The notes: generated by a model not told the origin, from the letters alone. Counted from the first letter of the stretch, positions 22,639 to 34,538 are shown. The stretch: 64,000 nucleotides of DNA from Caprella mutica (GCA_947561585.1 CANNZV010000947.1:1-64000); one strand, 5' to 3'. Translations and numbers: made by a program.

Positions 22639-22780
22639 GGGTGTGTTCACACTAGAAGCGGAGCGGCGTGGCGTGCTCGAAAAATTAATGTATATTTGAC
22701 GCAAGCAGCACCGCTAGCGTCAAATATACATTAATTTTTCGAGCGCGCCGCGCCGCTACGCTTGTAGTGTGAACGCACCC
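22639..22780. mobile_element. PIF/Harbinger-like palindromic MITE, 142 bp
   Basis: Ends GGGTGTGTTCACACTAGAAG and (right, reversed) GGGTGCGTTCACACTACAAG; flanks TTA at 22636-22638 and 22781-22783. The arms stay complementary nearly to the centre (ttaatgtatatttgacg / cgtcaaatatacattaa), leaving a loop of about 16 bp. GGGnGTGTTCACAC ends with a 3-bp TTA duplication are typical of PIF/Harbinger MITEs; the assignment is by motif only. Confidence 0.75.
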
Positions 22781-22784
22781 TTAG

Positions 22785-24065
22785 ACTTTAACTTTAGAGA
22801 ATAAACTTGGTGCCCAACGCGGTTAAATTTCTGATGCCATTCCCAACATAATTGACGTCAAACTTAAAGGGGCAGTACAGTCCTTTTTTGTTTTAACAAT
22901 TTTAATGTCAAACGATTGTTTAGTAAGAAGAATAAAGTATATCGTGTTAAATTGCGATGTTCAATAAAATCTTATGAAAATATATCATTTTATATATAAT
23001 TAATTTTTTGACTAGATGTTTACGGTAGATGGCGCCACGATCAGTGTCGCCATCTTGTAAACAAACCAACTGAGAAAAGTTTCTATCGAGATTCTAGCTT
23101 AAATGAAGAGATGGGTATATTTTTTGAAACTATGACTTCTTGTCTTGAATCTTTTTACCATTTTGACGCAAACAAAGGTTGATTACTGCAGACATAAATA
23201 AATATGAAAACAACAAACATACTCACGTACATACTAATGAGTGCAAATTCTTTCACTAGGTGTCGCTAATTTTATTATATACTTTTTAAATCAACATTCT
23301 AAAAATAAACGAGCATTCAAATATTACAATTTACATAATTAAATATTCTGAATAGATTTAAAACCAATTTGGCGATTGTTTGATTTTGACGGGAGGAAAA
23401 GAGATTTCGTGATATCAGTTTGGTATAGTGACTTAGTGCTTAGCACGTGTGCACTGTACAGTGTAATCAGTGGAAAGACTTCCTTTACAAATTAAATAAG
23501 TGATATAAGGGAATAAATTTCCTTCACACACATAAGTATCACAGGTAGAGAAACAAGAGATTCTAGCACAAGAGGGGAACAGAAAAATCCCCAGTACGAC
23601 CGTGCGGTTCGATTGAGATAGGTCTGTAGGCTTCAAGAATTTACCGTGAGGTCTGGCCAACATTTTCTGATCAAATATTAAAATAGGAAGTTAACTTTTC
23701 AAATATTTAATCAAGTGCAATCTGCAGAGTAAAGTGAGACACAGCTGATACAGCGAGACGTGTTAAGTCGACACACCAATTTGTAAAGTTAAGTTGACAT
23801 TTGTGTTAAAAGTTGACTCGACACAATGATTTGTGTTGAAAGCTAAGTTTACACATCGATTTGTGTGGAATTTAAAGTTAAAACACTAATTTTTAGTTTA
23901 AAATTAAGTTGGCATACCGATTTTGTGGCCATAGATAAGTGTAAACACTATGAAGTCAATAAAGATATCACAGATATTGGATGCTACTTAACTTAAGAAA
24001 ATCATTGACTTCCTGACGCCCTGAGAATAAAAACTATCTATCACGAGATTCCCACGTGATTAAAT
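22785..24065. other. Non-coding stretch
   Basis: No gene supported. At 23025-23065 gatggcgccacgatcagtgt..cgccatcttg forms a short inverted pair. At 23760-23940 there is a weak repetition of 'ttgtgttaaaagttgactcg / acaccaatttgt'. Confidence 0.35.
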
Positions 24066-24074
24066 AACTCTGAC

Positions 24075-24350
24075 GGGTGTATGTCACGAGCCTCCCCTGT
24101 TTTTTGATCCTTATTTACCTATATTATTTAATCCTTATTGACACTTTTGTAGTTCATTACTGATTAAACATATGTATATTCCCCCGAACCCCCCTGCCAG
24201 GTCATTAAACAACCATGAAGTGTGCAGTACAACAAACTACATTAACAACTCTCAGTTATTTCTATCTAAGTAGTTCTTTATTTGTTTAACTACGTAAATA
24301 AGGAATAAGAAATCAGAGAGGGGAGGGGGCGGGGCTCTTGACCGTACCCC
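24075..24350 (-). mobile_element. Foldback-like G-tract transposon, copy 4 (short-ended)
   Basis: GGGTGTATGTCACGAGCCTCCC to CTCTTGACCGTACCCC. Flanks AACTCTGAC (24066-24074) and AATTCTGAC (24351-24359) match at 8 of 9. Each terminal repeat has about one unit, and the GC hairpin is reduced to ttcccccgaacccccctgcc. Confidence 0.82.
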
Positions 24351-24402
24351 AATTCTGACACAACACAGCACCAAACCTGGTATTATAGCACAGTATAAAG
24401 AT

Positions 24403-25134
24403 TAGGGGAGTAGAGTGTAGACCAATCTCATATGGGAGACATCTTTTTTACACTGACCAATAGCGTTGCAGAAGAGACCGGTGGTGCATGACGTCATGAG
24501 CGGGAAAATTTACTACTGGTTACTATGTAGTATTTGTAATTTAACTAAATTAATATATATTTAATTTATTTACAACTTTATGAAGTATAATTCAATTGAT
24601 AAAATAATTTGATAAGATATTTACTAGGGTTGAGACAATATGTGTTTTAATTCATAGATCTTAAGACTATCATCATACGATATTTCAATCAGTCTTTAAT
24701 ATTTTCAGGATTTATGATTTTAAAAGCATATTGTCGCAACCCTAATAATTACTACTAATAAAACTAAGTTGAGAGACCTCACTTAGTTTTGAATGGAGTT
24801 AAAATATAGATGAATTGTCATCTTGATTCTAGAGAAATTGTCTCCATATTAGAGAGTTGCTGATTACAACCAATTTTATCCTTTCTTTGTAATCATGTCT
24901 CCTGAATTTGTAAAAAAAACATTAAAACTGTTTTCTGCTGTCTTCTTACTATTTTCAATCATTTAATAACCTTCCTATCACGAGTATCGCTATTGTTTGT
25001 TTCTAGAAGTACCCTTGGTTTGCTTAAACTTTTCACAATCATGTGACTCTGGGAGTCGCTGATTGGTTCAAGATTGCTGACGTCACGCATCATCCACTTG
25101 AAAAATAATAACACACAACTGGGCTACTCCCCTA
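24403..25134. mobile_element. TA-flanked TIR element, about 730 bp, with MITE P inside
   Basis: Ends TAGGGGAGTAG and CTACTCCCCTA give TIR GGGGAGTAG with TA duplication, as in Tc1/mariner-type elements. Both subterminal regions carry 'gacgtca' words (gcatgacgtcatgag; gctgacgtcacgc) and 'ccaatagcg/ctgattgg'. No transposase frame. MITE P (24625-24744) lies inside. Confidence 0.55.
24625..24744. mobile_element. MITE P copy 1 (120 bp, TA-flanked)
   Basis: TAGGGTTGAGACAATATGTG..TTTTAA pairs with TTAAAAGCATATTGTCGCAA..CCCTA. Conserved middle words are catagatcttaagac and caatcagtctttaatatttt. Confidence 0.7.
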
Positions 25135-25154
25135 AAATAATTTGATAAGTTAAT

Positions 25155-25270
25155 TACAAGAGTTGTGACAATATGCGTTTTATATATCTTTAGAATATTA
25201 TACAAAAATTCAATCAGTCGATAATATTTACATGATCTAGATTTCAAAGGCATATTGTCACAATTCTAAT
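25155..25270. mobile_element. MITE P copy 2
   Basis: acaagagttgtgacaatatg .. gcatattgtcacaattct. The preceding 'aaaataatttgataag' is also shared with copy 1, so the duplication includes flank. Confidence 0.65.
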
Positions 25271-25369
25271 TAAACTAAGTTCATCCCGTACCCAACATTT
25301 GGGGGTATAGTAGTAAAGAATTGATAAGACTGAATAATAATTTGTGGGCAATTGCAGCCAGGCGGCTAA

Positions 25370-26012
25370 AGCCCCGTCCAGACGGTCAAATTTTTCAGAG
25401 AAGTCACAAATTTAATGACTATGACTTCCTAGCGTCAGCAAACCGTCAAACTTTTCATCAGTTTTTTTATTCCAACATGTTGGATATCGTCATCAAAAAG
25501 TTTGTCAAACTATTTGCTGACGTTAAAGTTTGAAGTATACACTGACTTTCCGGTAATAATATTGTTTTATTTGCGCGTCATTTAAGTTTATTACAGCTAG
25601 GTACACCTACAAAAACCTAATTTTTTTCAAATTTAGTATATATTTAGTTACAATGGCTGACAACTGACTCTTTGATACTTGGTTGTATTAGAATGTATTA
25701 GATCCAAATTATAGGTAGGCTGCTACGTTGTGAATTGTTTTCTATGATCTATTTTTGATTATCCTTTTCAAGACTATATTTTGTCATTAAAAACAAATTA
25801 TTTTTTCTGGTTTCTTACTGTTCTAAATTTAAAAAATATACATACCAAGTTATATATTTTTTATTTTCACGATACATAACATTAATTTTGACGAAACTGA
25901 CGCCAGTGAACCTCAAACTTTTGGCGAGAAAATTTGACCGTGTGGACACTCCTTGAAAACTGACGATAAGTTTGTCACTTCTCTAAATTAATTTGACAGT
26001 CTGGACGGGGCT
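25370..26012. mobile_element. TAA-flanked TIR element, 643 bp
   Basis: Left AGCCCCGTCCAGACGGTCAA and right (reversed) AGCCCCGTCCAGACTGTCAA, flanked by TAA on both sides. Similarity continues inward (cagagaagtcacaaattta / tagagaagtgacaaactta). The 3-bp TAA duplication suggests PIF/Harbinger. The open frame 25321-25533 crosses the left end and is not a gene. Confidence 0.65.
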
Positions 26013-26383
26013 TAACATAGCCGTTTCGAGCCGTGACAATCGTGTTATCTTCTCAGTGTTGTTTTAGACACGAGGGTGAGTGCACGCGTATGTGTCGATC
26101 TCAGACCTTACTGAGTAAGTTGAGTAACGGTTCTCGTTAGCACATCTGATGTTAACTTACACATTATTCTTCAAAATACTTTAGGTATCTGATCATTTTG
26201 CTCAAACATTTTCTCATCTTTGGACATTTAACTGATGTAAGAAGATTAATTGATGAATATTTAGGCAGCAGTTGCAATCTTAATGACTTATATAAGCGTT
26301 TGGTGGAGCACGTACTAGATGCGTACACTCTTCTTCTTCGTTTCTCAAACGTCACTGAGCCGTGAGCGAATGCTCCCTGATCA

Positions 26384-26532
26384 GTTTTCCATTTGCACCT
26401 CAAATTCTATCGTGCACGCACTGAGGGCGTCAGGGAACGCACTGAGTGCGTCTGGGCACGCACTGAGTGCGTCAGGGCGCGAGAAAACCGTTTCCATTTG
26501 TACCCCAAATGTCTGGGGTGCAAATGGAAAAC
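26384..26532. repeat. Hairpin repeat W, copy 1, with ACGCACTGAGTGCGT units
   Basis: Ends gttttccatttgcacctc and ggggtgcaaatggaaaac are inverted. Inside are three near-palindromic units ACGCACTGAGTGCGTC(A/T)G, and a second inner hairpin (gtttccatttgtacccc / ggggtgcaaatggaaaac) spans 26488-26532. All overlapping open frames here are repeat translations. Confidence 0.65.
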
Positions 26533-26762
26533 GATTTCGACGCCCGAAATCTTGGGCGCCCTCAGATTTCAACACCTCAAAAAAATAGCAGGTACGTGCA
26601 CTGAAAACTCGGTGCGTGAGGTCACGTAATGTAAACAAACGGCCATATTGAATGAATATTTGTGATTATTTTATAGTTAGTGCATGAGTCTTAAGTAGTG
26701 TTTATATAGTTGTTCATTTACGACCCTAGTACTTACCATGTAATATAAATATGTATAAGAGT

Positions 26763-27195
26763 GTGTAAGTTAAAGCCAATTAATTGGCTTTGATTTGAAA
26801 TGGTCAAATCTCAGATATGTCTAATTGGCTTTACATTTTGAATTAATTCCTATTTTCCCATGTTAATTTAGGCTTGAAATATTCAAAAAATGAGTCAAAT
26901 TGGCTTGGCTCAGAATTTTTGTGACATTTTGGCTCAAAAATTGGCTTACAATTTTCCAGCCCCTGAAACATGGCACTTGTTATATTGAATAGTTATCTTT
27001 GGATTATGAGTGTTGCTACCTACCTTTGTTGGAATGAATTCATTGAATTGTAGTGGTGGAAGTGGTAGTGCCATGTTTCAGAGTGTGACAGGCGCCAGAC
27101 AGTAACCAAATTTTGAGCCTACATTTTATTTCCAAATTTTCACAACAAGCCAATATTGTCTCATTTTGGATAATTTCAAGCCAGAATTAACATGA
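26763..27195. repeat. Dispersed repeat V: one copy plus an inverted partial copy
   Basis: 26763-26973 (aaagccaattaattggcttt .. gcccctgaaacatggcac) matches the reverse complement of 42049-42290 over most of its length. 27067-27195 (gtgccatgtttcagagtgtg .. atttcaagccagaattaaca) is a second, inverted, more diverged partial copy. Between them is unique DNA of about 90 bp. Family unknown. Confidence 0.6.
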
Positions 27196-27237
27196 CAGCA
27201 TCATCATAGGGATTATTTCAGGTGGTACACTAAACAC

Positions 27238-27596
27238 GGGGTACGGTCAAGAGTCCTCCCCGGTCATGAGCCCCCCTAGGTCATAAGCCCCCCCCCCCCC
27301 TCTTCCTGTGTTTTTAATCCTTATTCACCTAGTTAAACAAATGAAGAACTACTTAGATAGAAATAACTGATAGTTGCTAATGTAGTTTTTTGTACTGCAC
27401 ACTTTACGAATGTTTAATGACCTGGCAGGGGGGTTCGGGGGGCGGCACGCCCCCCGATATACATATATTTTATGTCTAATCAGTAATGAACTACAAAAGT
27501 GTCAATAAGGATTCAATAATATAGGTAAATAAGGATTTAAAAACAGGGGGGGGTGGGCTCGTGACCGGGGGGGGGGGGGGCTTATGACCTACACCC
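27238..27596 (+). mobile_element. Foldback-like G-tract transposon, copy 5 (full length)
   Basis: GGGGTACGGTCAAGAGTCCT to GCTTATGACCTACACCC. A perfect 9-bp target-site duplication ACTAAACAC lies at 27229-27237 and 27597-27605. The core is nearly identical to copies 2 and 10, with a small deletion in the tgtagtttgttgtatccgct block. GC hairpin ggggggcggcacgccccccg is intact. Confidence 0.88.
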
Positions 27597-27759
27597 ACTA
27601 AACACATGTAAACATAGGAATTAATTATAAAATTGTTGCTGAATACTTCAGGAGACCAATTTCAAGGCCTCAACAGTCGCTGTATAAACTAGGTACCTGC
27701 TACCTAGATGAAATATGTTACAAAATACACAGTTCGAAAAGTAAACCAAGCAGGATTTG

Positions 27760-28050
27760 CCATGTTTCAAAGTTGGTACTAGGTATGAACAAATTCGCCA
27801 GTATACTGCTCCAGTATAATACTGGGGACTTTAGAGGGGTGAAATAAATAAAGGAACCTGTAAATAACAAGTAAATCACTCATGGTTAGTCTCAAGTGAT
27901 TCACATCCATCAGACATGATGCATAAGGATGTTTTCAAATGTAAAATCTTCACTAGGAAGTTCTATATTTCATTTCATCACCAAAGTGGCAACTTTCCTG
28001 ACACACTTCGAAACATAGAGGATTTGTGGATTAACCTTGTCCCCAAGTCC
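27760..28050 (+). repeat. Fragment of dispersed repeat CC
   Basis: Blocks gtaaatcactcatggttagt, acatccatcagacatgatgc, aaatgtaaaatcttcactag and ggcaactttcctgacacact recur in the same order at 36150-36610. A hairpin ccagtat(a)ctg / ccagtataatactgg lies at 27799-27826. Confidence 0.55.
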
Positions 28051-28321
28051 TATTTAATGCCTATGTTCCCATGTTATTTTGCTGCGCCGAAATCTCAATT
28101 TCTTTAAAAAAATCTTAATCCTTGAAGACATTCTTTGAATCTTATCAGACTGACAAAATACCAATTGAAATTACAAAATGTTTGCCAACATTTTGGAGCC
28201 AAAGTTAGGGATAAAGCCGCTAAACTATAAAACAAGCTGCAGTCGCAGTGTGGATGAGTTTGTAAATTGTAATTATGTATATTTATTTTATGTGTTTGTG
28301 ATTGCTGCTTATAAACTAGTC

Positions 28322-29029
28322 CAGGGGTGGGCACACATTGTGTTATTCAGTGCCGAAAGATGGAATCTCAGTTCCAATTTTCTTTTCGTTTTCTAAATTT
28401 CTGGGATACTGAGTATTTATACAATGAGGTGGTATATTTAATTGAAGTACGAACATGTACAACGGTACATATTTTGCGCATAAATATTGGTTGTAGATTT
28501 ATCATTTGCATTAAAAAGAATTAATAAATGATATATAAAGAAATTTTCTTCATGTGAAAATATCACAATAAAAACAAAAATAAGCTATCTTGCATAAGTA
28601 ACTCATAAATTCACAGGATAAATTACTTACCTAACTTATTAAAAATGGGAATTAAAAATGATTGCATAAATATTTACCACAGTGTTTGAATATCCCAAGA
28701 CAAGCGTATGAAAGATATAAATTTAACTGATCTAGATAAAAAGAGACAGAGGTAAATAAATTAAACACCGGCACTATTGTAACAATAAACAAAAATTTCT
28801 TATTAAGAGATAAAATTTACTATCAAAGTATCAAGGTCATTCATTACAAATATACTGTTCTTCAATTAGTTGACCATGCACTTCTATATTATCCTTTTAA
28901 TTTATAGAGCAGTCATGGCTAAAATTTTTTAATTTTCTTTGGAAGAAAATAAAGCACCATTTCCCGGGTGGGCAGTGGTGCCGTTTTGAGTGCCAAAATA
29001 GCACTGAGTGCTGCATTTGCCCACCCCTG
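28322..29029. mobile_element. hAT-type non-autonomous element, 708 bp
   Basis: Terminal inverted repeats CAGGGGTGGGCA at both ends, and a perfect 8-bp target-site duplication AACTAGTC at 28314-28321 and 29030-29037. CAGGGGTGGGCA ends with 8-bp duplications are diagnostic of the hAT superfamily. The interior is AT-rich with no transposase frame; open frames overlapping it are incidental. Confidence 0.85.
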
Positions 29030-29643
29030 AACTAGTCTGTAGATAATATTGGTCAATTAAGTACAGTATACTAGCTACTTGTTCATTACGAGCTATCGCT
29101 AATAATTTTTCTAAGTAATTAATCATGGAGATGGGAGAGCTGAGCATTGTGCAAAGATAATTAGAGTCATTTAGAGACAAATTGTTAGCTCTAAATAAAT
29201 TACCAAACATCTTGGGAAGTTGGGGACATTGCATACTATACAGACTGCAAAGTAGTCTGGTTCCAGGGGCCAGGTAAAATGATGCAAAAAAATTTTAAAG
29301 ATCTCTTTCAGATACAATATAGCACAAATACCTATTTAATAAAGATGGAGGTGGTCACAGATGAATCACAAACAACGTAAGTTATTTTAGAATTGTCATA
29401 AATCACAGAGTGTACCATTTGCTGAACAGAATGAATTGAAATTTATTTTATTAAGTATATTTGTAATGAAATTCATCAACTGGAGCTTTTCCCTAAGATA
29501 TGCAATCATTTTCCTGAGGCACCTGATTGAAGCAGGTAATTTTAAATTTTAGTTTGTAAAACTATATATAGTTATTCATCATAACATTAATGTGCCTAAG
29601 TATTTATTATTTATATGTATTTTAAGGAACTAGTTAGAATAAA

Positions 29644-32600
29644 ATGATATGGACAGAGTACGCTGCGAAGAAACTATTGGACTCCGTTGAAATTCACATA
29701 AGTGAATTTAACGATAAAGCTTCAAAGAAAAATAAAATCTGGGATGTCATCGCCCAGAATTTGAGAGAAGTAAGAAATTTGTTGCTACCTATTTGGTAAT
29801 TAAATTTATGTTTGAAGTAAGCACATTTAAATTTACTATTCATTTCTTCTATTCCATAATGCTTAGGTCATCATATAGCTATACTATAATTCAGTTGTAA
29901 AACATTAACATCTGCATTTATTAAACATTTTTTATCCAGTGATTTTTCATTATCTTGCATGTTCAGTAATTATTTATTTATTTTACCTACCTAATCTTAT
30001 GACTCACAGGAACATGGGTTAGATTGCACTGGACACCAATGCAATGATAAATATAAAAGCATGGTCAGAGTCTTCAAAAATTATAAACAGGCTCTAACTA
30101 GAACTGGAGCGGCAACTCCAAAATGTCTGTTATTTCAATGCACTGGAACGCATTATTGGAAATACACATTCAGTTAGCTTTTCATATCTACTAGACTCTG
30201 GTTCTAACGTAAGACTAACTAATCTTCACTCAATGTTATGTAGCTAATACTAGTGCTTTGTATTATTTTCCAATTGCATGTTATCTTCTATTTCTGTTAT
30301 AGTAGATCTATAAAATAATTATCTTCAGAATTTTTATTCTCTATTATTCTTTTCCCTGCTGTACTGAACACTAATTATTTACTATTTAACAAAGTATGAA
30401 GTTGTGCATGACATTACTATTGCATGAATTAACAGCATTAATGTTATAATTAAAATTTAATTTCCAAACAACACTTCTTTGAGTGTAAGTGATCTCTCTA
30501 GACCGAAATTTCATTCATTTCTATTTCAGAATCCATAAAAATCTTAGTTGCGGCGATTCTAATATAATACGAGTAATAAATTGGAATATAATATGTTTAG
30601 TCGTATATTATTTCCATATAGTTATTGGCATACGCAATTTAATAAATATATTCAGTTATAATACTATTTAAAAATTAATTAAATATTCCTCACGGTAAAT
30701 CTCCCTAACAGCAAATTTTCCAACCACGAATTCTCTGGTCACCCAAATAGCTACCTTTATTAAGTGTCATATTTCTAACTTATGGCAATCTTTCTTTTTT
30801 CTTCTGTAGCCATCTCTGTAGCAAGTTTTTTTTTATAATCTTTAGCTATAGCTACTGTTATGCAATCTCATTCATTATACTACTTGGCAACTTTCAGGTT
30901 ACAATCAAGCAGAATACAGCTCTCCCCGCCTCTTCTGTGATTCACATGGTTACTACAGGTGCGCCCCCCAAGACCACTTTTGTGCCCCACAAGGCCACTC
31001 CTCTGCCCCCCACGGCCACTATCATGCTTCCCATGGCAACTCCTATGCCCCCCATGGCGAGTCCTGTGCCCCAAATGGCCACCCCTATGCCCCCCATGGC
31101 CAGTCCTGTGCTCCCCACAGCTTTGTCTACTGCAGCAGGTACATTAGCTATTACTATTATTTCACATTTATTTATCAACTGCTCTTCCATTCTAATTGAA
31201 TCCTTCAATAATTATTAGTTGATAAACTATGTAGCCACTAGCTATGCATAGCCATAGCAAAGAAAATATAAGATAGACGCTCAACTTGATAGGGCACAGG
31301 CAAAAATAATAACAACCAATCAGAAGCGATCAGTAGCATACGTCACACCAAACAATATTAAACTTATGACCCCCCCCCCCCCCCTTGAAATTCACAGAAG
31401 GATAATCAAAGACAATATAAGATAGACGCTCAACTCCATGTTATAAAATACGGAGCAAAGACAATGTACAGAGTATGTTTGCACTGACGTCAGCACTCTA
31501 ACCCAACTTCTAGCCAATCAGCGTTAAGGTATACTACAACTTAGTGTGGTTTAAGACAATATTCTACCTATATACGTTTATATCGCTTGTTACACCTACA
31601 TAGTTATAACTATTCTCCGAATAGAAGGTAGATTATATTCAAAATACTAAATTGAACCACATATGCGATCTTGGTAAACTTAATTAATAATAAAGTAATT
31701 AGTTCTCTGATCCCTAATCAGTAGAGAATATTTATATTTCTAATGATTTCACATGTTAAGACTAAAGATTATCCTTCTGTGAATTTCAAGGGGGGGGGGG
31801 GCAGGTTTTTTTGTTTTTGATGGTAGGTACCATAGTGTCATGAGCAGTGCTGAACGAAATTGAACCTCAGGAAGTCCAGCATCCGATGTTGTGTCATTTA
31901 ACAATAGACGCATTCTGAAGTAGAATCAATTCCAACTCCACTAAGTCTTCATTTTTCATGCACAGCATTATCGGCATCGAATATGTACTCTGCAAATGAT
32001 CGATCCTGATCAGAAGACCTAAAAAAATAGAAAAATTGTACTTAGCTCTATAAGCTGGGTGTAGGTCATAAGCCTCCCCGGTCAAGAGCCCCCCCCCCCT
32101 AGGTCATAAGCCCCCCCGGTCATGAGCCCCCCTGTTTTTAAATCCTTATTTACCTATATTATTTAATCCTTATTGACACTTTTGTAGTTCATCACTGATT
32201 AGACATAAAATATATGTATATCGGGGGGCGTGCCGCCCCCCGAACCCCCCTGCCAGGTCATTAAACAATCATGAAGTGTGCAGTACAACAATCTAGCGGA
32301 TACAACAAACTACATTAGCAACTCTCAGTTATTTCTATCTAAGTAGTCCTTCATTTGTTTAACTAGGTAAATAAGGATTAAAAAAATGGAGGGGTGGGGG
32401 CTCGTGACCGGGGGGGGCTCTTGACCGTACCCCATATAAGCTATAGCTGCCTGTGAACAAATTGATTAAGACATAAAATAGTTCAGTATTGAAAATATGC
32501 CTATGCTCCATAGTTGTAATGGAATGATCAATTTACCTTTCAAAATATATATAAATATGTTTCCAATTTCCTCGTAAATAGAAACATTGGTTATGAAGTA

Positions 32601-32741
32601 ATATGGAAACAAAATAATCTTCGATGATTCAATCTCAAACTTATGAAATAGTTATGAAAAATAATTTCATCTTGATCTATATCTACAGATAGTCCAGCAA
32701 CAGCTTGTAATGCAGCACTGAACAGTAGAGGACTGAAATAA
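29644..32741 (+). CDS. Myb/SANT-like (trihelix-type) DNA-binding protein, four-exon model with a frameshift in exon 2
   Basis: Exons: 29644-29769, 30010-30208, 30898-31138, 32689-32741. ATG 29644 (context AAAATG) follows an in-frame stop at 29635-29637, so it is a good start. Exon 1 encodes MIWTEYAAKKLLDSVEIHIS and KKNKIWDVIAQNLRE, the first helices of a Myb/SANT-like domain, and ends at donor GTAAGA. Exon 2 (acceptor CTCACAG) continues with LDCTGHQCNDKYKSMVRVFK..NYKQALTRTGAAT, the recognition-helix region. It is 199 bp, one more than a multiple of three: the family-like continuation (CYFNALERIIGNTHSVS) is in the +1 frame, implying a one-base insertion near 30110-30120. Exon 3 is a Pro/Met/Ala/Thr linker with repeated TPMPPMASPV units. 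Exon 4 is a short tail whose phase fits, with stop TAA 32739-32741 overlapping AATAAA; it is the least certain. Role inferred: nuclear DNA binding. Exon phases agree across all junctions once the insertion is discounted. Confidence 0.62.
31370..31802. mobile_element. TIR element in intron 3 of the Myb/SANT gene
   Basis: The left end CCCCCCCCCCTTGAAATTCA + CAGAAGGATAATC is mirrored at 31768-31802 (gattatccttctgtgaattt + caagggggggg), an inverted repeat of over 30 bp. A word of about 30 bp (caaagacaatataagatagacgc-like) just inside the left end also occurs at 31258-31290, outside the element. About 430 bp, no open frame. Family unknown; the poly-C tip recalls the G-tract family but the inner sequence does not match. 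Confidence 0.6.
32057..32433 (-). mobile_element. Foldback-like G-tract transposon, copy 6, in intron 3
   Basis: GGGTGTAGGTCATAAGCCTC to CTCTTGACCGTACCCC. Flanks CTATAAGCT (32048-32056) and ATATAAGCT (32434-32442) match at 8 of 9. Complete core with GC hairpin ggggggcgtgccgccccccg. It lies in the third intron of the Myb/SANT gene model. Confidence 0.85.
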
Positions 32742-33436
32742 AATATTACGTTTAAATAAGTATGCCAAAGGTATGACTATTTTGTAGTTAACATTAAATA
32801 GCAATTGCATAAAATGTATATTCGATATATATTAACTATTAGGTTAATATATATTTCAAAAATCATGTTTAAGAAATAAGATATTTAATGTATAATGTAT
32901 TTTTACCGTACACAGACATGAAACCAAAGTTCATTAAATCTCATAGTCATTTCTGCTTTTTCACGGAATAGACAAAGAATCTAGGTATTAAGCTATTGAA
33001 AAAATACTCTGATGAATCATGAATCCATGATACAAGCAAATTCCCATCAGAGATATATCCAAGATAAATTACAAACTAGCTATTGGAACCAGATGGATTT
33101 ATTTCATAGGATGAGTTTGCTTACCTATTATCATTCTCCATTATAGCTTACTAGTAGCACTGTAGCAGAAGACAGAAATGATGGTAAATTATATGTAAAA
33201 GTAATTTATTCTGGAATAAAAATGTTTTATCAATTTGTATATTACTATGAGATTCATCGATATAATTAAATAAATATATATGTTCATTAGTGTCCCAATA
33301 TTCCAGAAACAAATTCTAAATATAAATTTGTAATTTAAGTAGTCCATTTACAGAACTAGTATAGAGATTAACACTAGAGAAAATTTCCTCTCCCTATCAA
33401 CATCTAGAACCAACCCTTTCAGACAATCCTTGCGAA

Positions 33437-33535
33437 CTCTGATTAGAAGACGTTTACTGAACGGTAGCCATCTGCTAATTATGATCAGAAGATGTTTACT
33501 GAACGGTGGCTACTTGCTAACTAACTTGTTCATTC
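33437..33535 (+). repeat. Direct duplication, about 46-bp unit
   Basis: gattagaagacgtttactga..acggtagccatctgctaatt is followed by gatcagaagatgtttactga..acggtggctacttgctaact. The rest of 32742-33577 is AT-rich with nothing recognised. Confidence 0.65.
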
Positions 33536-34538
33536 TGCATAGCTTACATTTATAGTGACATACTAATGACGTATTAACCCAGGTAGCAAGCAGATATTGG
33601 GGCAATATTGTAATCTTGGGACAATATTGGAATATTGGGACAAATATTACCCCAATATTGGGGTAATATTGTGTTATTTCTCACATTGCACGGAATATTG
33701 CCCCAATACTAAAGCAATGTTGGTTTCAATATTAGCTTGTTGATGATATTATACATTTTTTTTATATTGATTGGTTTCTTTCATATCCGTTAATCGTTCT
33801 AAATTTTTTATTTGATCAATTTAATATTAATTATTAATATCGGGTTCATTATTGGGGAAACATTGCCCCAATATTCGGAATGATAATATAATTTTTGCAT
33901 TGAATTATATCAATTTGACAAGTGAGTCAAATTTAAATTGTAAAATTGTGATTTGGAAGATCTTAGTTTCAACAGTTTGAGATATAAACTATATTAAAAT
34001 GGTCAAAATTTGGGCGAAATTCGTTGAAATATACCTAATAGCTGAAACTAAATTATCAGATATTATTTAAAAATAATAGTTAATAAATAACAACTTGATA
34101 ATTAACGTATACATATTTTTTTTCATTTATTTAGGTACCTGTTTTGTTATACAATTATTCAAAAAGTGATATTGCGTCATTTCTTTGTTTAAAAACGATG
34201 AAGCTGCAACACTGCTATAGGTACCTAACCGTTTTTCCGCAATTTACAGTCAGTATTAGTTTTGGAAAAAAAGTAGTGTGAAACATGACAGAATAAATAA
34301 TATAAACTATTCTTTTGTGTTCTCTCTGTCATTAAAAAATTATTATTCAACTGTAGATTGCGACATTTCTTATGCTATAAACAGTAGAATGGCAACACTG
34401 CTTTATAACCGTTTCACGCTTTTCAAAATAGCGTTCAGTTTTTAGCCGAGATCACTGTGTAACATTTTGCTCTGTATTATTTCACCTGCTGCAAAACTTC
34501 TTGTGTTAAAACATTGAAAAATAATTTAAAAAGCATTA

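Noticed and set aside
26319..26638. Four overlapping frames
   Set aside because: They arise from the ACGCACTGAGTGCGT hairpin repeat and share no domain.
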